Below are positions 43,754-52,609 of a stretch of DNA of 64,000 nucleotides, piece after piece (the stretch's first letter is position 1; each line of letters starts with the position of its first letter). Where the stretch lies: the NCBI GenBank assembly GCA_018268395.1, contig JAFDWQ010000003.1:36128-100127 (forward strand). Reading direction: 5' to 3'. The position numbers and the translations under genes were made by a program. Source of the DNA: Armatimonadota bacterium (lineage in GTDB: Bacteria; Armatimonadota; Fimbriimonadia; Fimbriimonadales; Fimbriimonadaceae). The notes under the pieces were generated by a model, which did no database searches, had not been told where the DNA came from, and saw nothing but the letters and a program-made list of their open reading frames with translations.

Positions 43754-44845
43754 TCAGGGTTTCTCACACGGACGGACGAAGAGCGCACCGTCCACGAGGT
43801 AGGCCACGGCGTTGTTCCAAGGCGAGACCCAGACCCGGTCGACGTCCGCCCCGACGAGCGTCCCGGCCTTCTCAGGATCGCTCTTCAAGACGAGCCAGAC
43901 ACTGTTCGCCGACTCGGTCTTAGGGTCGAACCTCAAGGGCATCGGTCGGTTCACGTCGGTCAACAGGGGCCACTCGGACACCGCGTCCTCCCATGGTCCT
44001 CGGAACCTCACAGGCCGGAGGACTCCGTTCGAAGGAACGACTTCGGCGACGTCAGACCCTGTCGGGGGCGGCGAAGGCTTGGCGAGCCACCGGGCCGTTT
44101 CCAAGGTCAGGTTCAACTTAACGGCTTGATACTTGGCGACCTGTTCGGCCTCTGCTTCTTGCTGGACGGCCGCGGCTGCCTTGTCCCTCGCCTTGGCTCG
44201 CTCATAGGACCGATCGAGCTTCGACTGGGACCGGGGTTCGAACTGAGAGTAAACGGCGGTGCCATAGATCGACCAGCTCGGCCCATGAAATCCGTTGGTG
44301 ACCGCGGCGTCGATATCCGGCGCAGGCGTCAGGACGCTCGCCCCCGGACTGAGCACGAAGTGCCTGACCGGGCCTTGGGATCGAAGGCGAAAGATCGCGT
44401 GGAACAGCGAAGGCGAAGGATCGACGTTCATGTCGAGTCTCTCGTCGGGTTTGAAGACGCGCTTGAAGACCACACGGTCGGTCAAAGTCCTTGCGTCCAA
44501 CAAATGCACGCTCAGTTCGCGGGGATCGACGTCTTCCTTCGGGCCGAGGGACTTGGAGACGATGAGGACGCAAGTCCGCTGGTTCTCGAACCACTGTCCC
44601 ATCCATCGTGTCCCCGCCGGTAAGCGAAGGACCACGCGCCCTTCTTCGCCACCGACTTCGTAGACACCGATGGCCAGACCCTCCTTCTCCTTCCTCGAGT
44701 ACAGAAGTGCAAGGCCGTGGGGGTGCCATAAGACGTTGTCGACTCGGACGTCGACCGGTGTCGGAGTCCCGAGCTGAGGGAGTTGGGCATGGGCGGCACC
44801 AACGGTCGCCGCGACGAAGAGGACTCCCCAAGACCGTGCGGACAT
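43754..44845 (-). CDS. Secreted hypothetical protein, possible propeller
   Basis: 363 residues with a signal peptide (MSARSWGVLFVAATVGAAHAQ). Segments such as NVLWHPHGLALLYSRKEK, IGVYEVGGEEGRVVLRL and DVDRVWVSPWNNAVAYLVDG resemble degenerate WD40/TolB blades. A helical Lys/Ala/Glu-rich insert lies at about 215-250. I recognise no family. TACACT ends 6 nt before the ATG and it is divergent from the zinc-ribbon gene. Confidence 0.75.
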   Translation of the reverse strand: MSARSWGVLFVAATVGAAHAQLPQLGTPTPVDVRVDNVLWHPHGLALLYSRKEKEGLAIGVYEVGGEEGRVVLRLPAGTRWMGQWFENQRTCVLIVSKSLGPKEDVDPRELSVHLLDARTLTDRVVFKRVFKPDERLDMNVDPSPSLFHAIFRLRSQGPVRHFVLSPGASVLTPAPDIDAAVTNGFHGPSWSIYGTAVYSQFEPRSQSKLDRSYERAKARDKAAAAVQQEAEAEQVAKYQAVKLNLTLETARWLAKPSPPPTGSDVAEVVPSNGVLRPVRFRGPWEDAVSEWPLLTDVNRPMPLRFDPKTESANSVWLVLKSDPEKAGTLVGADVDRVWVSPWNNAVAYLVDGALFVRPCEKP

Positions 44846-44851
44846 GATCGT

Positions 44852-44857
44852 AGTGTA
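44852..44857 (-). promoter_or_regulatory. -10 element TACACT, leaderless type
   Basis: TACACT on the minus strand, 6 nt, then ATG 44845. On the other strand TATGAT (44902-44907) serves the divergent gene at 44917. Confidence 0.55.
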
Positions 44858-44916
44858 ACCGGAGATTCTTCGAAAGGTTCCTGTGATCCGCACCTATACA
44901 CTATGATGGAGCTTGT

Positions 44917-46035
44917 ATGAGCTTTCTGAAGAAGCTGTTCGGCGGCGGTGACAAGGGGGATCAAGGCGGCATTGGCGACCTCATCAAACAGGCCAAAGAC
45001 CTGCAGCAGCAGTTCTCGGGCCAGGTCCAGCAAGGGTCGCAGACCACCGACGTCAACCAGCTCATGGCGCAGGCCACGGCCAACATGGAGGCCCTGACCG
45101 GGCAGAAGGCCGAGCCCCGAGCTCAGTTCGTGAAGAAGACGACCTGCCACAACTGCGGCGGGGCCAAGACGCTTGCCCCGAAGACCGCGTACGTCTACTG
45201 CGACTTCTGCGGAAGTCTCACCGACTACGACTTCCAGAAAGCTTGCGAGAACCCGCAGTCGGCGATGCCGGGGCCTGCCTACGAAGCCCTCATCCATGAG
45301 ACCAACGCCGACGCCCAACTCGCACGCCAGACGAAGGACAGGGACGCCTATCTGGCGATCCAAAAGAGGCTCTTCGACCGCTGGGTCGAGCTTTGTCCGA
45401 ACGCGGTGTCCCCTCGTGCCAAACGCGACCAGGACTACCGGTCGCAACTCGTCGAATATATGGCCCAGACCGCGACCGTCAACGAGTTCGATGAGACCTA
45501 TCAGGGCTTTGCCGCCAAGGTCGCCGAGCAGGTCCGTGGCATCAAGTGGGCGGGGACGTTCCCCAAGGTGACGGCCGAGAGCGCCACCTTCTGGCCCCTC
45601 TACCAGACCGTCAAAGACCAGCTCGAGCACAGCTACACCGTCCTCAAGAAGGAGGGCATCCTCGACCTCCACCCGGACCAGGCACCGGAAAGCCTCCAGC
45701 GCCGCATGACGTGGTCGATGTTCTGCCAAGGGTGGCTTCCGACGCTGTCACCGGAGGACTCGGAACGAATGATCGCCGACGCCGGGCTCAAAGGCGAGTA
45801 TTCACGCCTCGAACCTGTCGAGACCGCTGTCCGGCACTGCGGCGGCTGCGGAGGCGAACTGCAGACGGTGTCCGGCGCCAAAGTGATGGTCTGCGAAGAC
45901 TGCGGCACGAAGGTCGATGTCGGAAACCCCGAAGTCAACTGCAAGAACTGCGCAGGCCCGATCAGCTTCCCGGTGGGGCAGAACCGGCTCCAGTGCCCCT
46001 ACTGCCGAGCCGAAGCCCAACGGATGAGCTGGTGA
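44917..46035 (+). CDS. Zinc-ribbon protein of unknown function
   Basis: 372 residues. Three CxxC pairs forming zinc ribbons: TTCHNCGG with YCDFCGS (about 77-101), HCGGCGG with VCEDCGT (about 308-333) and NCKNCAG with QCPYCRA (about 343-367). A helical domain lies between the first and the last two. The N-terminus MSFLKKLFGGGDKGDQGG is Gly-rich. No signal peptide, so cytoplasmic. The ribbons may bind nucleic acid or protein. I recognise no family. Confidence 0.78.
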   Translation: MSFLKKLFGGGDKGDQGGIGDLIKQAKDLQQQFSGQVQQGSQTTDVNQLMAQATANMEALTGQKAEPRAQFVKKTTCHNCGGAKTLAPKTAYVYCDFCGSLTDYDFQKACENPQSAMPGPAYEALIHETNADAQLARQTKDRDAYLAIQKRLFDRWVELCPNAVSPRAKRDQDYRSQLVEYMAQTATVNEFDETYQGFAAKVAEQVRGIKWAGTFPKVTAESATFWPLYQTVKDQLEHSYTVLKKEGILDLHPDQAPESLQRRMTWSMFCQGWLPTLSPEDSERMIADAGLKGEYSRLEPVETAVRHCGGCGGELQTVSGAKVMVCEDCGTKVDVGNPEVNCKNCAGPISFPVGQNRLQCPYCRAEAQRMSW

Positions 46036-46145
46036 CGGGCGCCACATTCCTCATTCGGCGACGGAGCACCACCTTTGGCACCTCGGTGCACGCCCGGAGC
46101 TTGTCCAGATGGGAAAGGCCCGACAGCCGCGCGATGACCGAGAGT

Positions 46146-46200
46146 GATCGGTCGTTGATCGGTCGTTGATCGGTCTTTGACCGGACTTTGATCGGTCTTG
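46146..46200. repeat. Five tandem 11-bp repeats, consensus GATCGGTCTTT
   Basis: Units at 46146, 46157, 46168, 46179 and 46190 are GATCGGTCGTT, GATCGGTCGTT, GATCGGTCTTT, GACCGGACTTT and GATCGGTCTTG. The 11-bp phase is about one helical turn, so a protein could bind all units on one face. It lies in the intergenic region between convergent genes. Confidence 0.85.
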
Positions 46201-46255
46201 CGACCATGTGCCAAAGACGGTGGACAGGGGTGCCCTTCCACCGTCACACGGCCTC

Positions 46256-47470
46256 TCAGAGCTTACCGACGGCCCACATGTTCCGGAACCGGATCTTGTG
46301 GCCATGGTCTTGGAGCCGGATCGGACGCAGCCCAGGGCCTTCGGGGTGGCCCGCCGTCGTCTCGCGAGGCAGTGCGACGTCGCGGTGGACGAGGGTGCCG
46401 TTATGGACGACCGTCATGCGGCCCTCGGAGACCTTCTTGTCTCCTTCCCACCGAGGCGCTTTGAACCAGACGTCATAGGTCTGCCATTCGCCTGCCTTGA
46501 AGGCCATCGCGGTGTCCGGCGCCTTGATCGAGTAGATCGCGCCGCATTCGTCGATCAGGGGGCCGCGGGGGGCCGAGTTCAGGATCTGGACTTCGTAGCT
46601 TTGCATCATGTAGACCCCCGAGTTGCCGTTCGCCTGGCCGGCTTGGCCGTTCTCGTCGGTCATGAACTCCATGTGCAACCGTAGGTCGCCATATGCCTTC
46701 TTGGTGACGACGTCGCCTGATCCAGGTACGCCCTGCATCGCACCGTCCACCCACTGCCACGGATTGGCCTGGCCCAGGTTCCGCTCGGACTGCCAGTTCG
46801 CAAGGTCCTTGGAACCGCCGATCAGGATGTCCGCGCCCTTGGGAGGGTTCGAGCTTGGGATCCCCTTGTCTTTGATCCGCAGGTTCTTCCAACGCACTTC
46901 CAGTCCAGCCTTTTCGTGGTTATGGACCTGGAGCCCGATGAACCCCCAGCGGGTGAGGTCGTCCCGGTGGTCGACGGTGCTGACGCCGTTGACCCAGATC
47001 CTGAACCTGTCCCCCTCGGCCACGACGCGATAGTGGTTCCATTGCCCGTTCTTGAAGGCTTTGCGGCCCCGCTCGTTCTTCGAGAGGTCTTGGAGCCAGC
47101 CGCGCCGTCCCTCGTCGTAGAGACCGCCCGACCACGCACGGTCACTAGGATCCACCTCGACCTGGTAACCGTGGACCTGCCCCTTGTTGTAGCCCGGGAC
47201 GCTCATGGAACGGATCTGCACGCCGGAGTTGAGGGTCGCGACGGTCTTGACGTCGAATTCGAGCTCGAAGTCGCCGTAGAACTTGTCCGTGCAAAGAAAG
47301 CTGTTGGGTTCGCCGACCACCGTCCGTCCGACGATTTCGCCTTTGTCCACACTGTAAGCGGCCTTCCCGCCGCGCCGCGTCCATCCCGTGAGCGACTTTC
47401 CGTCGAAGAGAGGCTTCCAGTCAGCGGCAGAAGGGACGAGGAGAAGGGCGGCGGTCAAAGCTGCGGTCAT
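46256..47470 (-). CDS. Two-domain DUF1080 (3-keto-disaccharide hydrolase-type) secreted protein
   Basis: 404 residues from ATG 47470 with a signal peptide (MTAALTAALLLVPSAAD). Two concanavalin-like DUF1080 domains: first WKPLFDGKSLTGWTRRGGKA ... FELEFDVKT ... NSGVQIRS; second PWQWVDGAMQGVPGSGDVV ... NSGVYMMQSYEVQILNS ... WQTYDVWFKAPRW. This family is abundant in planctomycetes and relatives and includes 3-keto-glycoside hydrolases. It probably acts on glycans in the periplasm. Confidence 0.9.
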   Translation of the reverse strand: MTAALTAALLLVPSAADWKPLFDGKSLTGWTRRGGKAAYSVDKGEIVGRTVVGEPNSFLCTDKFYGDFELEFDVKTVATLNSGVQIRSMSVPGYNKGQVHGYQVEVDPSDRAWSGGLYDEGRRGWLQDLSKNERGRKAFKNGQWNHYRVVAEGDRFRIWVNGVSTVDHRDDLTRWGFIGLQVHNHEKAGLEVRWKNLRIKDKGIPSSNPPKGADILIGGSKDLANWQSERNLGQANPWQWVDGAMQGVPGSGDVVTKKAYGDLRLHMEFMTDENGQAGQANGNSGVYMMQSYEVQILNSAPRGPLIDECGAIYSIKAPDTAMAFKAGEWQTYDVWFKAPRWEGDKKVSEGRMTVVHNGTLVHRDVALPRETTAGHPEGPGLRPIRLQDHGHKIRFRNMWAVGKL

Positions 47471-47619
47471 CGGTTCACCACGGTCGAGCGGTGCTAGGTG
47501 TACCACGATTCCAAGGGCTTGTCGCCACCGACGAGATTTTCGTGCCCCTGTCGTGACGACCCTGAGCTTGAAGCGGGACCGGACTGGGGTAAAAGGTGCC
47601 GTTTGAGAGGACTGAGGAC

Positions 47620-48126
47620 ATGAAGCGGATTCTCACACTTGTGCTGACGATGGCCCTTGTCGCGACGGCGGCCTATTGCGACGATAAAGAACAGGCCAAA
47701 GCCGCCTTCGAGATGTTCAAGAAGCTTGAAGGGACTTGGAAGGGCAAAGGCAAGGTCGGCGATATGGAGATGGACTCGACCGTGACCTACAAGACGACCG
47801 GAGCTGGAAGCGTGGTCATGGAGACCATGGAACCGGGCCAGCCGCACGAAATGGTGACGATGTACCACCTGAACAACGAGAGTTTCGAACTCGTGCACTA
47901 TTGCGCCGGCCACAACCAGCCCCGTATGCGGATGAAGCCGGGCAAGGATCCCAAAGTGGTGTCCTTCGAGTTCGTCAGCGGGACGAACATGAAGCCGTCG
48001 GACATGCACATGCACACGGCGACCTATCGGTTTATCGACGACGACCACATCACGGGCGAATGGACGTCCTATCAGGACGGAAAGCCCGGCGCATCGATCA
48101 CGTTCGACATGCACCGGGCCAAGTAA
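47620..48126 (+). CDS. Secreted DUF1579-like protein
   Basis: 168 residues from ATG 47620 with GAGGACTGAGG just upstream. Signal peptide MKRILTLVLTMALVATAAYC. The mature part reads FKKLEGTWKGKGKVGDMEMD, MVTMYHLNNESFELVHYC and ITGEWTSYQDGKPGASITF, a lipocalin-like pattern as in DUF1579. It might bind a small hydrophobic ligand. It stands alone. Confidence 0.78.
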   Translation: MKRILTLVLTMALVATAAYCDDKEQAKAAFEMFKKLEGTWKGKGKVGDMEMDSTVTYKTTGAGSVVMETMEPGQPHEMVTMYHLNNESFELVHYCAGHNQPRMRMKPGKDPKVVSFEFVSGTNMKPSDMHMHTATYRFIDDDHITGEWTSYQDGKPGASITFDMHRAK

Positions 48127-48132
48127 GCCGCT

Positions 48133-48969
48133 CTAGCGCTTCCGGCGTTTCAACAGTCCAAGGAGCGGGATCCCGAGCCCCAGCAGCAGCGACGGCTCGG
48201 GAACCACTTCCCAGTGGTATTTGACGCTGCCCACGAAGGCGACGCTGAGGTTCGAGACCGAAGCGTTCCATTGGAAGGCGCCCGTGTAGTCTCCTGGCCC
48301 GAACGGCGAGCCCGTGTCGGACAGCGAATCGAGCGCCGAATCCGTGAGCCGAGGCAAGATCGAGCCGCCAGGGCCGATCTCGTATCCCTCGAGGCGGCGC
48401 GTCGAAGCCGTCGTGGTCAGTGTCGTGCCTGTAACGGCGTCGAAGACGGACTGGGTCTCGTTAAAGTCACCGCCGATGACCGCTGAATCGTCTCCGGCCG
48501 TGCCGTTGAGGTCGGGGTCGGCGAACGAGAAGAGGCTGAAGCTCACGGCTTGTCCGAGAAGGTTGAAGACGCCGAAATTGACGGTCGCTTCTGCGGAGCC
48601 TCCACCGAGATCGGCCACCGTGTACTCGGTGACGACAAGGAGGGCGTCGTCGAACCCGCCCGCATCTTCGGTGTAGTGTAAGGCGGCGTGGTCGGTACCG
48701 ACGTCGCTGAACGTCTGGTTGGACAGCCCGAACTCACGCGTGTCGAACTCGGTCCGGTACCACATCCATTGACTGAACGGGGAGACCGTGCCTCCGACGG
48801 AAAAGCTTCCTTGGCCTCCCGAACCGGTCAGTCGTTGGCCCTGAAGACCGCTCATCGACCAACGGACGTCTCCGCTGGTCAAGGTCATCGCGTCGACGGC
48901 GAGAACGGCCGGCGACAAGGCTACGGACAGTGCGACGGCGATGGCGCGGATGCGGTGTGAAAGTGTCAT
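48133..48969 (-). CDS. PEP-CTERM sorting-domain protein
   Basis: 278 residues. Signal peptide MTLSHRIRAIAVALSVALSPAVLA. The C-terminus is VPEPSLLLGLGIPLLGLLKRRKR in outline: the VPEP motif, a TM helix and a basic tail, recognised by exosortase for cell-surface attachment. The body is Gly/Ser/Thr/Asp-rich beta structure of unknown function. GGAGAGG precedes the ATG and TAAAAT (49003-49008, minus strand) is a candidate -10 inside the upstream gene's end. It implies that an exosortase is encoded elsewhere. Confidence 0.9.
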   Translation of the reverse strand: MTLSHRIRAIAVALSVALSPAVLAVDAMTLTSGDVRWSMSGLQGQRLTGSGGQGSFSVGGTVSPFSQWMWYRTEFDTREFGLSNQTFSDVGTDHAALHYTEDAGGFDDALLVVTEYTVADLGGGSAEATVNFGVFNLLGQAVSFSLFSFADPDLNGTAGDDSAVIGGDFNETQSVFDAVTGTTLTTTASTRRLEGYEIGPGGSILPRLTDSALDSLSDTGSPFGPGDYTGAFQWNASVSNLSVAFVGSVKYHWEVVPEPSLLLGLGIPLLGLLKRRKR

Positions 48970-49000
48970 ATGTGCCTCTCCAAACGCGAATGCAACCCGT

Positions 49001-49486
49001 TTATTTTACAGGTGTTTTTTGTCGCTCTGTACGGGCCTTCCCTTGTTTCGTCCGACCTTCGTCTAAGATTCTAGCCATCAGTTTGATCTGCCCGATGTGA
49101 TACGCGTCGTGTACGGCCAACGACACGAGCATATGAAGGGCCTTGTCGTCGCTTTCCAAGTCGTGGCCCAGCGGCCAGTCCGCCACCATTTGGCGGGCAC
49201 GCTTCAAGTTCGTCAAGAACGAAGACCGGACAGGTTCGAACTCTTCCGGTTCAGGGACGCGCCAGTCGTCTCGGAACTTAGGCCTCGGTTTGCCTTCGAG
49301 CCGTGCCAACCAGATTTGTTGCCAAAAGTCGGCATGGGCGAGGTTGGTCAAAACCGAGTAGGGCCAGCCAGGGACCGTTCGCGAAGCAGTCTCCGGGCTC
49401 ATCCGCTGAAGCAAGTAGCCGATTTTTGGGATGTCTTCCCCTCCGATGATCTGGTCGAAGAGGTCTGCGACGGTCGCCGCGTCCAT
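49001..49486 (-). CDS. DinB-family four-helix protein
   Basis: 161 residues. The putative metal-binding His residues are in LTNLAHADFWQ and VHDAYHIGQIKLM, the usual DinB/YfiT arrangement of three histidines. Such proteins are often thiol transferases or stress proteins; the substrate is unknown. TAGAAT ends 5 nt before the ATG, so the transcript is probably leaderless. Confidence 0.85.
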   Translation of the reverse strand: MDAATVADLFDQIIGGEDIPKIGYLLQRMSPETASRTVPGWPYSVLTNLAHADFWQQIWLARLEGKPRPKFRDDWRVPEPEEFEPVRSSFLTNLKRARQMVADWPLGHDLESDDKALHMLVSLAVHDAYHIGQIKLMARILDEGRTKQGKARTERQKTPVK

Positions 49487-49491
49487 GTCCC

Positions 49492-49497
49492 ATTCTA
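49492..49497 (-). promoter_or_regulatory. -10 element TAGAAT of the DinB gene, leaderless type
   Basis: TAGAAT on the minus strand, 5 nt, then ATG 49486. It lies in the tail end of the preceding DUF2071 gene region. Confidence 0.5.
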
Positions 49498-49498
49498 G

Positions 49499-50233
49499 TC
49501 AACACGGACGGAGCGGGAAGACTTCGACGCTGACTCCGGGAGAAAACTGAGCGGCCACGTTCGGCGGCCCGAGTCCCGGAAAGCCGGCCGCTGCCGTGAG
49601 CGTTTCGTTCCTAACGGTCGCTTCGGCGGTGCAGAACGGATACGGCGCATGATGGACGCGCCCGGTCCAAAAACGTCCGCGCACCATCGAATAGAGCAAG
49701 TAGCGCTCCAACAACCAGAATTCCAAGGTGTCCGGTTCCGCGGTCCGGAACACTTCGACGAACGACGCTTCGACCTCGGTAAGCCCGGAGGGCGGGCCGG
49801 GCCAGACTCGGACTGTCCGGTAGAGGCGGTACCCACCGCTCCGGTGGAGTTCCATCCGGGCGAAGTGGTACGGGAGCCTGTACCGGTTTCGGGCCACGAC
49901 CACGGGCAATCGCTTTGAAGCTTCCAGGCTGAAGAACCAGACACCTGGTTCTCGGCCCTCCCGGCGCACGTACGTCCGAAGGTTGGTCTCGTGGAAATCG
50001 GCGAACACGGACCGGGGACGGAGCCAAAGGGGCGTCACTCCGGTCATGGTGAACGGCACCAGGCTGACGTACGCGCGGCCGTCGAAGAGGTCGGCCTCCA
50101 GGCCCTGGGGAAGCAGCCTTTGGACGACGTCCGGATCGACCGACCAATGGAGGAACGTCAGGTCGTGCCAGTTCTGCCGCATGACAGGCTGCAGGTCGGG
50201 CCTTTCGCGGAGCCGGAGCAGGTCTGCGGTCAC
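49499..50233 (-). CDS. DUF2071 (YqjF-like) protein
   Basis: 244 residues from GTG 50233. Family pattern: MRQNWHDLTFLHWSVDPDVV, LLPQGLEADLFDGRAYVSLV and FHETNLRTYVRREGREPGVWF, then SLEASKRLPVVVARN. It resembles the acetoacetate decarboxylase-like fold, with no known activity in this family. GTGA overlap with the MFS transporter upstream shows translational coupling, so the pair may handle one small molecule. Confidence 0.87.
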   Translation of the reverse strand: MTADLLRLRERPDLQPVMRQNWHDLTFLHWSVDPDVVQRLLPQGLEADLFDGRAYVSLVPFTMTGVTPLWLRPRSVFADFHETNLRTYVRREGREPGVWFFSLEASKRLPVVVARNRYRLPYHFARMELHRSGGYRLYRTVRVWPGPPSGLTEVEASFVEVFRTAEPDTLEFWLLERYLLYSMVRGRFWTGRVHHAPYPFCTAEATVRNETLTAAAGFPGLGPPNVAAQFSPGVSVEVFPLRPC

Positions 50234-51459
50234 GTCGCCGCCTCGGGCTGGGGAATCCGAGGGACGGCAAGGGCCGCACACACGCAGACCGCCATAGCGA
50301 GCAGGTAGGGCCCGGCGTGCCACGCGTCGAAGATCGCACCGCCGAGCAACGGGCCGACCATGAAACCGAACGAACGTGCGCTCTGCAGAAGCCCGAACAT
50401 CTCTCCTTGGCGCTCTTCCGGAGTCAATTGACTGCAGAGCGCGTTCGCCGTGGGATTGGCGATGCTCGTTCCGATGCCGTAGACGGTCGAGGCTGCGAAA
50501 ATCGCGGGCAACGACGGCGCGTAGGGGAACAGTGCGAGGCCGAGACCCATCAGGACATAGCAGACGCGAAGCACCGCCGTGGACGAAAACTTTTTGGCGA
50601 CGATCCCGACGAGCAAGCCCTGGACGACGAGACCAAGGAGAGACTCGTAGCTGAACACGTCCCCGAACTCCTTTGTGCCGAGCCCGAGGGTCGCATGGAT
50701 CAACCGACCGAACGTCCCTTCGAGGGTCGCAAGCGCGAACCAACCAATGACGATGACGACGAAGACCCGCGTCAAGCCAGGGACCGTCCGAAGGATGTCA
50801 AGGTTTCCTTTGGGCTTGCTTTCGCGGGGCGTGACAGGTAACGACGGCAAGACGATCAACGCCAAAAGCGCACCGGCGGCCGATGCTCCGCAAGCGACGG
50901 CTCCCAGGAGGGCGTTCCCGCCCGCATCGCTCAAACGTCCTCCAATCGCGGGCCCGGCGACCAGACCCGCCGAGATCGCCGCTCCGATGCGCCCCATCGC
51001 TGCCACCTTGGAGCCCGTCGCGGCCAGGTCGGCGATGTAGGCTTGGGCTACGGCGATGTTGGCCGCCCCTAGGCCCGCCAGGATCCGGCTCAAGAGGATG
51101 TGGGCCGGATTCGTGGCCAAGGCGTACACGCCCATCGACGCCGCAGAAACGGCCGTGCAGATCACGACCACGGGTTTGCGGCCGATCCGGTCGCTCAACC
51201 GCCCCCAACCCGACGAGACCAGGATCTGGACGATGAACATGCTGCTCAGGACGAGGCCGATGACGGCACCTTTCCAGTCCCATCCAGTCGCGGGGTCCCT
51301 CAGGGGCGGCAGGAGAGCGTCCAGACGCAGTTGCACGTCCGGGATCAACATACTGAAACCCAGCATGTCCAGAAAGGCGAGGACGAAGAGCGTCGCTTCG
51401 ATCCTGACCCGATGCAGGTTCGAGGTGCTCAGGCTCCTCCTCCGTTGACCACGCCCCAT
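50230..51459 (-). CDS. Major facilitator superfamily transporter
   Basis: 409 residues with about 12 TM helices. The MFS loop 2-3 motif is GRLSDRIGRKPVVV; helix 4 ILLSRILAGLGAANIAVAQAY and the helix 5 motif GLVAGPAIGGRLSD are typical of drug or metabolite efflux proteins of the TetA/Bcr type. A short cytoplasmic N-terminus (about 20 residues) precedes helix 1. It is the first of two coupled genes with the DUF2071 protein. Substrate unknown. Confidence 0.88.
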   Translation of the reverse strand: MGRGQRRRSLSTSNLHRVRIEATLFVLAFLDMLGFSMLIPDVQLRLDALLPPLRDPATGWDWKGAVIGLVLSSMFIVQILVSSGWGRLSDRIGRKPVVVICTAVSAASMGVYALATNPAHILLSRILAGLGAANIAVAQAYIADLAATGSKVAAMGRIGAAISAGLVAGPAIGGRLSDAGGNALLGAVACGASAAGALLALIVLPSLPVTPRESKPKGNLDILRTVPGLTRVFVVIVIGWFALATLEGTFGRLIHATLGLGTKEFGDVFSYESLLGLVVQGLLVGIVAKKFSSTAVLRVCYVLMGLGLALFPYAPSLPAIFAASTVYGIGTSIANPTANALCSQLTPEERQGEMFGLLQSARSFGFMVGPLLGGAIFDAWHAGPYLLAMAVCVCAALAVPRIPQPEAAT

Positions 51460-51500
51460 TCTGATACGTGGCCTCGACCGGAAAGGGCCGAACGAGGGCG

Positions 51501-52544
51501 TTAAGGTCGGACGCCGTCGGGATCGAGCGGAATGCCGGCGATCTCGACCTCTTCCCGGACGTAAGCGTCGACCCTGATCTCGGCGATCCGGACCGGATCG
51601 ACGGAGCAGAGGACGCGGATCTTGCCGTCTTGAGCGACGCTCCCTCCTGGAAGAGGCATCCGGAAGCGGTTTCCGAGCGGCCGCCGCGGGTCAAGTCGCC
51701 CTCCGCTCGCCTCGGCGGCTCTCGACGCGGCGAGGACTTTCGAGGACACGGGCGTACCGTCCTGGTCCGTGCAGACGATCGCTTTGCCATCGGATCCCAA
51801 GGCCGTGAGATAGTATTCCGCAGGATCGTCTTTCGGTTGGACACAGTCGAACTCTAGCGACCACCAAGAGCCCTCCTTAGCCGTTATGTCCGGGATTTCG
51901 TGAGGCGCGCCCTTGTCAGCTCGAGCAAAGACCACGCTCCGGTCTTGAAGCGAGGCGCCTTCGCCAGGGAACAATCGGAACGGCTTCGTTTCGGGAAGCT
52001 TCAAAGTCCGGAGCAGGAAGAACGAGGCTGACGACCGGTCCGCCGCGGCGGAAAACGGCATCGCCGTAACGGTCGTACGGGGGCTCGTCAGAGAATCGCC
52101 GTCGCGGAACGACGAGAGCTGGATACAGTTGGCATAGGCGGTGTCGTCTTCGATCCGGTCCGCGACGACCGGATCGGCACGTGGGCTGAAGTGCACCGTC
52201 AAGGAGACGATGAGATACCTGTTCTTCCTGCCAGGGACAGTCTTGGCCGTCGGAGCGCCATCCCTTTGAAGGGCTTCCGCGACGAGCCGCGTCAGGTAGG
52301 CGTCTCGGTGCCCCGAGATGTCCCAGGCCGTCGGAGCCTTGCCGGTCAAGTCCGCGACGCCAAGGACGGTGTACTTGTAACCGACGTTCTCTTTGGGATA
52401 ACGAAAACCCTCGGCACGAACCTTCCGCGCCCGGTCCGGCGATGCGCCCGTCGCTCGGGAGTCTGCAGGCGTCCCACCGCTGACGAGCGCCGCCAAACCC
52501 GCAAATCCGACGAGCCTGACCGTCTGTGACATCCGCAGCCCCAT
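51501..52544 (-). CDS. Secreted hypothetical protein
   Basis: 347 residues from ATG 52544; ATG 52532 (MSQTVRLVGFAGLAALVSGG) is an equally good start with a better signal peptide. The body has mixed alpha/beta character with FRYPKENVGYKYTVLGVADL, NRYLIVSLTVHFSP and SWWSLEFDCVQPKDDP. No catalytic motif or family is recognised. It ends 42 nt before the MFS gene start, which may be a separate unit. Confidence 0.7.
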   Translation of the reverse strand: MGLRMSQTVRLVGFAGLAALVSGGTPADSRATGASPDRARKVRAEGFRYPKENVGYKYTVLGVADLTGKAPTAWDISGHRDAYLTRLVAEALQRDGAPTAKTVPGRKNRYLIVSLTVHFSPRADPVVADRIEDDTAYANCIQLSSFRDGDSLTSPRTTVTAMPFSAAADRSSASFFLLRTLKLPETKPFRLFPGEGASLQDRSVVFARADKGAPHEIPDITAKEGSWWSLEFDCVQPKDDPAEYYLTALGSDGKAIVCTDQDGTPVSSKVLAASRAAEASGGRLDPRRPLGNRFRMPLPGGSVAQDGKIRVLCSVDPVRIAEIRVDAYVREEVEIAGIPLDPDGVRP

Positions 52545-52609
52545 AGTGACTTTGTGTCACGAAACCGCCGATCGTTTCACCTTTTCGCGCGATTCTCGCT
52601 GTTTTTCGT

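Noticed and set aside
44512-45729. 405-codon minus-strand ORF opposite the zinc-ribbon gene
   Set aside because: The zinc-ribbon frame has conserved CxxC motifs and a start site; the antisense frame has no recognisable domain.
46146-46200. CRISPR array
   Set aside because: Units are 11 bp and contiguous with no spacers.
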